The position numbers and the translations under genes were made by a program. Of a stretch of 64,000 bases of DNA, positions 58,390-64,000 are shown piece after piece; the stretch's first letter is position 1, and each line of letters opens with the position of its first letter. The notes below the pieces were generated by a model, which was given only the letters and a program-made list of their open reading frames with translations, did not search any database and was not told the origin of the DNA. The stretch covers positions 19,631 through 83,630 of IMG/VR virus record IMGVR_UViG_3300042559_000515; one strand, 5' to 3'. Origin of the DNA: a virus.

Positions 58390-59629
58390 TGTCCGCCTCC
58401 TCTCCGTCTTCTCCTACTTCGGTGAAGTTCATGTTTTCCCAGTCCCACTTAATACGCACTTCACCTTTTGGTGCAGTACGAGCAAGCACTACTCGGATGA
58501 TTGCTTGATTGTCAATGTCTGGGTCTGACTCCACACCAAGAATCAAATCGGAGTCTTGTGCAAACGATGAGGTGTAACCAATTGAGTCAGCAGAAATCTG
58601 CCGTGATTTCTTGTTACCAAGTTTCCATGAAAGAACCTGTGTCGTACCAATGAGTGGAACATCAAATCTCTGTGCAAGTCGCTTTAATGAACGGGTGATG
58701 TTTGTAAGCGCTTGTGGGCTTCCCTTAGGCTCACCATTCTCATCGTCCATCAAATACACACCGTCAACGATGACAAGACCTGGTCGGTACTGCTGAATCT
58801 TTCCTGCGATAGCGCTAACTGTTGTCAATGAAGACGCATCTTCAGTCATGATAAACGGATGCATGTTCTTGCGAATCTTGATGGACTTTTCAATCCTCTC
58901 TAGTTCTGCAATGTTTAAATCTCCACGCATGATTTTGTTGTGTGACACTCCTGCAACCAGTGCGTCATAGCGAGCCTCTTGTTCTTCAATACTCATTTCA
59001 AAAGAAACATACATTGGAGTAATACCATGAGCGTGAGCCGCTTGCGCCATGATGAGTGTCATCAGCGACTTACCCTTCTTTGCTTCACCCACAAATGTAA
59101 TCAACTGCTGGGGTCGGAATCCTGCGGTGATTTTGTCCAGCCCATTGAAACCTGTCGGAATGCCACGCAAGAAGTTTGGAGTATCACGCATTTCTCTGTA
59201 ACGCTCAATGCGTTGTTCCCAAGACTGGATGATGTCAACATCACGAAGATGTGCAACTTCAAGAGCCGCTTTCTGCAAACCCTCTGAAAGAATCTTTGCC
59301 GCTTCATCAGTGTCGTGTTCATTAAGGGATGGTGTAGCCGCAGTAACTGCAAGTACCAAGTGCTTGTGCTTGTACGCCATGTACAACTCATCAATGAGTC
59401 GTGGGAAAGGCTCTGCTTCTGCGTTAACAAGTTGTAGGTCTGCAAACTGTTGTTTAACTACTCGTGGTGTTGGAACGGCACTGTACTCACGCCAGTAACC
59501 AAGCAACCATAGGTAAACCGTGGACAACTCTGAGGTGAAGTGGTCGGGACGAACACCTGCATCAACTACTTCAGTAACACTCGCACTTTGGATAATTTTG
59601 CTGATTAGCAGATGTTCGCTACTAGCCAT
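58370..59629 (-). CDS. DnaB-type replicative helicase
   Basis: N-terminal helical domain (to about 150), then RecA-like motor: RGIPTGFNGLDKITAGFRPQQLITFVGEAKKGKSL with Walker A GEAKKGKS (181-188), the H1a motif SFEMS, and LVIVDGVYLMDD (Walker B). The start ATG 59629 lies in TAATG with the upstream stop. Length 419 aa fits DnaB-type phage helicases. A loader gene lies two genes upstream. Confidence 0.95.
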   Translation of the reverse strand: MASSEHLLISKIIQSASVTEVVDAGVRPDHFTSELSTVYLWLLGYWREYSAVPTPRVVKQQFADLQLVNAEAEPFPRLIDELYMAYKHKHLVLAVTAATPSLNEHDTDEAAKILSEGLQKAALEVAHLRDVDIIQSWEQRIERYREMRDTPNFLRGIPTGFNGLDKITAGFRPQQLITFVGEAKKGKSLMTLIMAQAAHAHGITPMYVSFEMSIEEQEARYDALVAGVSHNKIMRGDLNIAELERIEKSIKIRKNMHPFIMTEDASSLTTVSAIAGKIQQYRPGLVIVDGVYLMDDENGEPKGSPQALTNITRSLKRLAQRFDVPLIGTTQVLSWKLGNKKSRQISADSIGYTSSFAQDSDLILGVESDPDIDNQAIIRVVLARTAPKGEVRIKWDWENMNFTEVGEDGEEADNDGWNY

Positions 59630-60069
59630 TATGGTGCCCATGCCTTTTCTGTGCTCACAACCGTGGCTCGTGGGCCAATGATTTGAGCGACATCTTCGTT
59701 AGAGGTGTAGATGATACGCACGGCACGGCTGAATCGCAAGTCATATTCCAAAAGTTCTGGAGACTCGTAGTAGTACACAGGACAACTAATTCCTTTGCGC
59801 AACAACCACCTGTCAATTGCATCTACTGCATCTTCATGAATAAATGTATAAATGTCTGTACCAAGACCAAGTCGGTTAACACTGTCGGACAGTGCTTTGA
59901 TTGGAAGAGTGTTTGGTTCCCACAAACGAAGAACAGCGTCCCAGTTGTCACGCCTGCGTTGAATTGTTTCTAAAAATGACTTTGAGCCAGACGGAGGTGA
60001 TGCAAGAAGATTATCAAACACCACGCCTTGCGCTAATGGTGCGTAATCAATGATGTCATTGCCTTGCAT
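59629..60069 (-). CDS. Hypothetical protein, 146 aa, replication cluster
   Basis: GVVFDNLLASPPSGSKSFLE, then TLPIKALSDSVNRLGLGTDIYTFIHEDAVDAIDRWLLRKGISCPVYYYESPEL. A Rossmann-like or reduced HAD-like pattern with IIYTSNEDVAQIIGPRATVVST at the end. Start fixed by TAATG overlap with the loader gene. Role unknown. Confidence 0.7.
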   Translation of the reverse strand: MQGNDIIDYAPLAQGVVFDNLLASPPSGSKSFLETIQRRRDNWDAVLRLWEPNTLPIKALSDSVNRLGLGTDIYTFIHEDAVDAIDRWLLRKGISCPVYYYESPELLEYDLRFSRAVRIIYTSNEDVAQIIGPRATVVSTEKAWAP

Positions 60070-60725
60070 TATCTGACCGTGTTCTTCTCCAGCCAATCGC
60101 TCATTCGGTAATCGTCACTCTTAAGTGGCGCCATAAGACAACTGGACTTGATGATTGACTGCAAGTTTGCGCCGTAGATGTCGTTGAGTGTTGATGCCTT
60201 GTGGATGCTTGTAATAATCGTTGTCAATTGGTTGTGATAACGAGATTCAATCAACGATGAGATGGTCCTCTTAGTGAAGTCCGTTGGTCGTTCAGAGCCA
60301 AGGGCGTCAATCACAACAATGTCAAAAACCTCTTGCAGATACTTCATGGTGTTTGGGTCTTCGTAACCTTCTGGTAGGTCATCACCAAACTTGATTTCGT
60401 TGTAAGACATCTGAATGTACTTCTCAGCCGTAACAAACATCCCACAAATGTTGTTGGTGTAGACGACACGCTTCAGGATGGCTTGAGCAAGATGTGTCTT
60501 ACCTGAACCCGTACCACCGACTAAGTACAGCCCCTGACCGTTCTCAACCATCTCTGGTGCTTTGTCAATCCACTTGTTGATGAGTTCCAAGGACTCTTTG
60601 TCTTTGTCTGCTGTGTTGAATGTTTCTAAGTTTTGCGTGCGGAACCTTTTTGGGATTGCGGTGTTATGCACACGCTCTACAGGAGGTCTGTTGCGCCAGT
60701 ACTTTTGGCTACGAAGTTCACCCAT
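60069..60725 (-). CDS. DnaC/IstB-like AAA+ helicase loader
   Basis: Walker A GGTGSGKT (70-77), Walker B FDIVVIDALGSE (Asp140), sensor and box regions follow: KRTISSLIESRYHNQLTTIITSI. Size 218 aa matches DnaC-type loaders that place DnaB on DNA. Basic N-terminus (RSQKYWRNRPPVERVH) may contact the helicase. Lies just upstream of the helicase and primase genes. Confidence 0.93.
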   Translation of the reverse strand: MGELRSQKYWRNRPPVERVHNTAIPKRFRTQNLETFNTADKDKESLELINKWIDKAPEMVENGQGLYLVGGTGSGKTHLAQAILKRVVYTNNICGMFVTAEKYIQMSYNEIKFGDDLPEGYEDPNTMKYLQEVFDIVVIDALGSERPTDFTKRTISSLIESRYHNQLTTIITSIHKASTLNDIYGANLQSIIKSSCLMAPLKSDDYRMSDWLEKNTVR

Positions 60726-60727
60726 TG

Positions 60728-61117
60728 CTAAAGCCTTCTATCAGTTTCAACATCGTCATAACTATCTGGTTCCTTGTAGGTGGTCGCTTTCTTAGCGAGA
60801 GCGTCAAGATTAGCAAGGAAGGCACGCCATGGGGCAACGCCCTCCGTCAATGGTTTCTGTTTAATCTCTGTAATAAAAATATGCATCATGTCACGAATCT
60901 GTTTGGGGGTGTAGTTAGCCTCACGAAGTTTCTTTAATCCTTTTGACATCGCAGGAAAATTCACGGGGGAGTTCAACTTGCCCCAAGCGTCCTTTGGTAG
61001 GAGTTCCGAGAAGTAGGTCGTCAATCCAAATAGGGAATCTTGTCGGGGAGTCTTTTTTGGCGGAGCACTCTTAGGTTCGGCGTCTGCCCCAAATGCTGGA
61101 CCCCAGTCATCAGACAC
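60728..61117 (-). CDS. Hypothetical protein with QDSLF motif, 129 aa
   Basis: GTG at 61117 with GGAGG upstream and overlap with the previous TGA is preferred over ATG 61138. N-terminal TPRQDSLFGLTTYF contains QDSLF, close to the sliding-clamp-binding motif QL[SD]LF. The rest is helical (YTPKQIRDMMHIFITEI). Located between an initiator-like HTH and the loader, a replisome accessory role is plausible. Confidence 0.75.
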   Translation of the reverse strand: MSDDWGPAFGADAEPKSAPPKKTPRQDSLFGLTTYFSELLPKDAWGKLNSPVNFPAMSKGLKKLREANYTPKQIRDMMHIFITEIKQKPLTEGVAPWRAFLANLDALAKKATTYKEPDSYDDVETDRRL

Positions 61118-61586
61118 GACCAACCTCCACATCGTCATAGTCCGATTTCGGTCTCTTGTTATGGTTACTCTTATTACTCTTATTATTAACTCTTATTTGG
61201 GTGTCACTGGAGACACTAGGGGTAGTGTCAGGGGTGTCACCCCTAGTGGTGTCACTGGTGTCACTACCTAGTGTCACGGCTGACACTACCTCTGGGTTAT
61301 TAAAGTTGATGATAAATGCGTTGGAGAGGTTGTGTCCCTTGGTCCCACGGTGCTTGCGGATTAACACCCCAGCAGACTCAAGGCGCTTGACAGCACGGAT
61401 AACTGTTCGGCGGTCAACACCCACCTGCTCTGCGATGTATTTGTAGGAGGTCGTGGTGGTTTGGGTATCTGGCTTCATGTAAACCAGCAATTCCAGTAGG
61501 ACTGACTTGGCTACAGAGTCCCCATTGAGATACGGCAAAACCCAGCGTGGAAAGGCTAGGAAGGGTCCTCCAAATTTTGTACTCAT
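61110..61586 (-). CDS. Winged-helix replication-initiator-like protein, 158 aa
   Basis: wHTH: SYKYIAEQVGVDRRTVIRAVKRLESAGVLIRKHRG, like phage O/DnaD-type initiators. The C-terminal half is Thr/Ser/Asp-rich and disordered. ATG 61586 with CAAGGAGTACGAG was chosen over 61628. First gene of the leftward replication unit, divergent from the plus genes at 61734. Probably binds the origin or recruits the loader. Confidence 0.88.
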   Translation of the reverse strand: MSTKFGGPFLAFPRWVLPYLNGDSVAKSVLLELLVYMKPDTQTTTTSYKYIAEQVGVDRRTVIRAVKRLESAGVLIRKHRGTKGHNLSNAFIINFNNPEVVSAVTLGSDTSDTTRGDTPDTTPSVSSDTQIRVNNKSNKSNHNKRPKSDYDDVEVGRV

Positions 61587-61597
61587 CTCGTACTCCT

Positions 61598-61667
61598 TGT
61601 TGGTTGCTACGGGGTAGTGATGATACACTTTTTTTCCAACACTTGGACATACCCTGTGTTGGTTGCT
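61598..61667. repeat. Direct repeat TGTTGGTTGCT in divergent promoter region
   Basis: Perfect 11 bp direct repeats at 61598-61608 and 61657-61667 between the initiator-like gene and the plus genes. Could be operators controlling both directions. Confidence 0.45.
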
Positions 61668-61721
61668 CAGACGAAGGGCTGGGGCGCTTAACTGTGTCCC
61701 AGTCCTTAGTCGTTTATAGGG

Positions 61722-61727
61722 TAAAAT
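61722..61727 (+). promoter_or_regulatory. Candidate -10 element, leaderless start on plus strand
   Basis: TAAAAT, then GGTGCC, then ATG at 61734, with no ribosome site. Same layout as the minus-strand sites. Confidence 0.6.
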
Positions 61728-61733
61728 GGTGCC

Positions 61734-61901
61734 ATGGCTACAAAGAAAAAAGAAGTTTGGGACACCCCAGACCCTTCCAAAAAAGACAAGAAGTTGACTC
61801 CTGAACAGAAGTCAGAAGCAAAGGCTCGTGCTAAAAAAGCAGGACGCCCTTATCCAAATCTTGTGGACAACATGGCTGTGTCCAAAAAGGGTAAGAAGTA
61901 A
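61734..61901 (+). CDS. Small Lys-rich protein, 55 aa
   Basis: Basic and probably disordered (KKKEVWDTPDPSKKDKKLTPEQKSEAKARAKKAGRPYPNLVDNM). Short basic proteins of this kind occur in phage virions or bind DNA. Leaderless-type start. Its stop overlaps the next ATG (TAATG). Confidence 0.65.
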   Translation: MATKKKEVWDTPDPSKKDKKLTPEQKSEAKARAKKAGRPYPNLVDNMAVSKKGKK

Positions 61902-62164
61902 TGGCTCCATCCAAGTCAAGTGCACCTAAAAAGTCTGCTCAGTATTACAACGATAATCCTGAAGCAAAGGCTAAAAAGGGCGCTTACGATAAAGAGTTCA
62001 ACAAGAAACCAGAACAAAAAGAAAAGCGTTCTGAACTTGTTCAAGAACGCAGAGACCGTGGCGTCTATGGCAAGGGTGGCAAAGATATGTCCCACACCAA
62101 AGACGGTAAAATTGTTGCTGAATCCCCATCCACTAACCGTGGTCGTAACCGAGGAAAGAAATAA
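61901..62164 (+). CDS. Basic phage protein, 87 aa
   Basis: MAPSKSSAPKKSAQYYNDNPEAKAKKGAYDKEFNKKPEQ, ending GKIVAESPSTNRGRNRGKK; this matches a basic protein type found in cyanophage and other large phages (SAEYYRKN...AYDKKYN). Likely virion-associated or DNA-binding. Coupled on both sides by TAATG. Confidence 0.75.
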   Translation: MAPSKSSAPKKSAQYYNDNPEAKAKKGAYDKEFNKKPEQKEKRSELVQERRDRGVYGKGGKDMSHTKDGKIVAESPSTNRGRNRGKK

Positions 62165-62430
62165 TGGCTAGTAAGAAAGACCCCCGTTTAGAGCGTGCAG
62201 GTGTATCTGGTTTCAATAAGCCCAAGGCAACTCCAGACCATCCAACAAAGTCTCATATTGTTGTTGCCAAAGAAGGTGACCAGATTAAGACTATTCGTTT
62301 TGGTCAACAGGGTGTAGAAGGTTCACCTGATGGTTCTGCTCGTAATAAAGCATTCAAAGACCGTCATGCAAAGAATATTAAGAAGGGCAAGATGAGTGCC
62401 GCTTATTGGGCAGACAAGGTAAAGTGGTGA
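62164..62430 (+). CDS. DUF6321-like protein, 88 aa
   Basis: DPRLERAGVSGFNKPKATPDHPTKSHIVVAKEGDQIKTIRFGQQGVEG and a C-terminal FKDRHAKNIKKGKMSAAYWADKVKW match the DUF6321 family, small proteins of phage and mobile elements with a conserved HAKNI-x-KG-x2-S-AAYWA-x-KVKW end. Function unknown. It overlaps the Dps gene by 4 nt. Confidence 0.88.
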   Translation: MASKKDPRLERAGVSGFNKPKATPDHPTKSHIVVAKEGDQIKTIRFGQQGVEGSPDGSARNKAFKDRHAKNIKKGKMSAAYWADKVKW

Positions 62431-62861
62431 GCGCATTAACTGATGACCTCAAGACATTGATGGCTGATGTTGTCACGATGTACTTCGTGGCACATGGTTA
62501 TCACTGGAATGTTGAAGGACAAGACTTCTCTCAGTACCATGACCTTTTTGCGGATATCTACGAAGATGTCTATAGCAGTATTGACCCTATTGCGGAAAAC
62601 CTTCGCAAGTTGGATGAGTATGCGCCATTTACTCTTAGTAAGTTTACTGACCTTCGTACCGTTGAGTCAGTAGAAGTTAAACCTGAGCCACAGGCAATGG
62701 CAAAAGCCTTGTTGAAAGTTAATGACGGTGTCATTGAAACAATCAACAAGGCTTTTAAGTCTGCTGAAAAAGCAGGCGAGCAGGGCATTATGGACTTCCT
62801 AGCAAGTCGTGACGACATGCATAAGAAGTGGCGCTGGCAACTTACCGCTTCTACTAAATAG
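62427..62861 (+). CDS. Dps-like ferritin with intact ferroxidase site, 144 aa
   Basis: Mini-ferritin fold: AHGYHWNVEGQDFSQYHDLFADIYEDVYSSIDPIAENLR. His26, His38, Asp53 and Glu57 reproduce the exact spacing (12, 15, 4) of the ferroxidase ligands of E. coli Dps (51, 63, 78, 82). The GTG at 62427 overlaps the upstream TGA; an ATG at 62406 would add seven residues. Dps protects DNA and stores iron; in a phage it could shield DNA during infection or scavenge iron. Tail-to-tail overlap of 8 nt with the next minus gene. Confidence 0.92.
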   Translation: MSALTDDLKTLMADVVTMYFVAHGYHWNVEGQDFSQYHDLFADIYEDVYSSIDPIAENLRKLDEYAPFTLSKFTDLRTVESVEVKPEPQAMAKALLKVNDGVIETINKAFKSAEKAGEQGIMDFLASRDDMHKKWRWQLTASTK

Positions 62862-63657
62862 GTTTGTAACGCAAGTCTGCAAGGAATCGCTTGGTAAAGT
62901 TTTCTCCAAGCATCACAGACTGTAATACACCATCTTCAATCCAAGTAAGTTGTCCTTGAGTGACATTGAGTGGCTCAACAATTTCTGTTGCCACAACATC
63001 CGCTGAGATGATTGATGCATCACCGTCTACTGGTTCATGGTAGAAGATTGCATCAACAATTTCTTGTTTGGTCTTTCCGACATTCTCAACACCCAATGCT
63101 TTAGCCTGACGGCGAAGAACACCAATGTTCATGTTCATTAACTCGTCACGAGTGAATGGTGTTCCCTCAGTGGTTTCATTAGGGTCATGGTCAACAGTCT
63201 TTTCATGGACAATCTCTGGCTCAATGACATCCATGGTTACAGGCTCTGAACCTTCAATAACAATAGGTGTTAATGCCATAGTCAAGTCCTTAATAGGCTT
63301 GCCAGCATCTGCGCTCATAATTGCCAACTTCTCTGAAGATTCTTCATTGGCTTCATCCCAAAGGAGTAAGACTTCATCACAGACATTGATGATGGTCTTT
63401 GCTGGGTCATCATTTGTGACTACCTCAAGGGCAAAGTTAAGTAGTCCCTGTGGTGCTTTATCATCAATGCGTGTTACTGCGTTAAAAGGAACTTTGTGGT
63501 CTACCAGAAAGTCATAGACATCACTGACGGCTCCCTGTGGTGCACGGCGTGCGTGAATGACAAAGACTGCACCTTCATCACTCTTCAAGATGTCAATGAG
63601 ACCTTCTTGTACAACCTTGGTATTGGCAGACCCGCTACCAATAATTCCATACTTCAT
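62854..63657 (-). CDS. Protein with Rho-N/SAP-like domain, 267 aa
   Basis: N-terminal Rossmann-like part (MKYGIIGSGSANTKVVQEGL, FVIHARRAPQGAVSDVYDFL, IINVCDEVLLLWDEA). About residues 168-206, FTRDELMNMNIGVLRRQAKALGVENVGKTKQEIVDAIF, form a Rho N-terminal or SAP-type nucleic-acid-binding motif. C-terminal part unassigned. GGAGCAACAC site. May be a DNA- or RNA-binding regulator. Confidence 0.75.
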   Translation of the reverse strand: MKYGIIGSGSANTKVVQEGLIDILKSDEGAVFVIHARRAPQGAVSDVYDFLVDHKVPFNAVTRIDDKAPQGLLNFALEVVTNDDPAKTIINVCDEVLLLWDEANEESSEKLAIMSADAGKPIKDLTMALTPIVIEGSEPVTMDVIEPEIVHEKTVDHDPNETTEGTPFTRDELMNMNIGVLRRQAKALGVENVGKTKQEIVDAIFYHEPVDGDASIISADVVATEIVEPLNVTQGQLTWIEDGVLQSVMLGENFTKRFLADLRYKPI

Positions 63658-63666
63658 GTGTTGCTC

Positions 63667-63921
63667 CTACTTGTAAGTTTTACGAGCCGCCAAGTCCCCA
63701 TGAAGTGTCAGTAGACGCAAGAGACCGTGGCAGGCAGAAGCGATTGTAGCGACTACCAACCCACTTGTCCACACATCTGGAAGATTTGTGACAAACGCCA
63801 CCCCATAACCAAGAACAACTCCAACTAATACCTTTACCCAAGGCATTGCTTCTTTAGGCGTCAGTGTGTTAAGAAACTGCATCAACTTGTAAACAGCGAG
63901 ACCTGCTAGTAAATAATTCAT
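63667..63921 (-). CDS. Membrane protein, 84 aa (DUF1360-like or holin-like)
   Basis: Three hydrophobic segments (about 3-16, 27-46, 50-66) and a charged end (HGDLAARKTYK). The pattern AVYKLMQFLNTLTP...GVVLGYGVAFV resembles small phage membrane proteins of the DUF1360 or holin type. ATG overlaps the stop of the partial gene on the right. Confidence 0.75.
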   Translation of the reverse strand: MNYLLAGLAVYKLMQFLNTLTPKEAMPWVKVLVGVVLGYGVAFVTNLPDVWTSGLVVATIASACHGLLRLLTLHGDLAARKTYK

Positions 63922-64000
63922 TCAAGTACATTCCAATTGATTACATAGTCCGTGCCCTTCACAATTGTGACGGGAACGATGTAGTTCTCAATGATGTTAT
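63918..64000 (-). CDS. Partial gene at right edge (C-terminus only)
   Basis: Only the last 26 residues are in the window (NIIENYIVPVTIVKGTDYVI..., ending VLE). Its stop overlaps the start of the membrane-protein gene (ATGA). Beta-rich end; no family can be named. Confidence 0.6.
   Translation of the reverse strand, partial: NIIENYIVPVTIVKGTDYVINWNVLE

Overview
The window looks like about 64 kb from the interior of a large double-stranded DNA phage genome whose host is an actinobacterium. Both ends cut through minus-strand genes. The replication set is nearly complete (family A DNA polymerase, RecA, DnaG-type primase, DnaB-type helicase with an AAA+ loader, a single-strand-binding-like protein, two SNF2 ATPases, several PD-(D/E)XK nucleases). 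Tail fibres, an OB-fold baseplate-like protein and an M15 endolysin are present; terminase, portal, capsid and tape-measure genes were not recognised and must lie outside. The actinobacterial host is inferred from two WhiB-family proteins, an Rpf-type lysozyme-fold protein, many apparently leaderless start sites and a secreted protein with Thr-rich linkers of the kind common in freshwater Actinobacteria. No integrase, CRISPR array or convincing tRNA was seen.

Layout. 1-13.0 kb (minus): small virion or lysis genes, the M15 endolysin, collagen-like and glycine-rich tail fibres, a GT4 glycosyltransferase, a holin-like protein and a secreted Fn3 protein, followed by a cluster of three DnaA boxes. 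13.0-21.0 kb (minus): an accessory block with four paralogous 275-285 aa proteins that share a C-terminal tag, ParB-like HHR proteins that share an N-terminal tag, a GNAT, a holin-like protein and zinc ribbons. 21.0-22.8 kb: a gene-free divergent region with CRP/GlxR-like palindromes, repeated hairpins, a boxA-like element and a highly structured stretch that may be a large non-coding RNA.

22.8-35.5 kb (plus): a long operon-like run of 29 mostly small unknown genes with C-ending codons and strong AAGGAG ribosome sites, including a SNF2 ATPase, a DUF6011-like protein, DUF932 and a WhiB. Its larger intergenic gaps carry repeated double-hairpin elements, and it ends in an intrinsic terminator. 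35.6-41.1 kb (mostly minus): HTH, Rpf, a second WhiB and other host-interaction or metabolic genes. 41.1-46.8 kb (minus): an array of small low-complexity proteins with TAATG stop/start coupling, plus a SpoVS homologue. 46.8-61.6 kb (minus): nucleases, RecA, polymerase, SSB-like, SNF2, primase, helicase, loader and initiator-like HTH. 61.7-62.9 kb (plus): four small genes ending in a Dps-type ferritin with an intact ferroxidase site. 62.9-64 kb (minus): a Rho-N/SAP-like protein, a membrane protein and a partial gene.

The replication genes read as one leftward unit with overlapping stops and starts. The plus operon looks like an early host-takeover set, and the left minus block like a late set driven by short promoters placed directly at start codons. 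These temporal assignments are inference.
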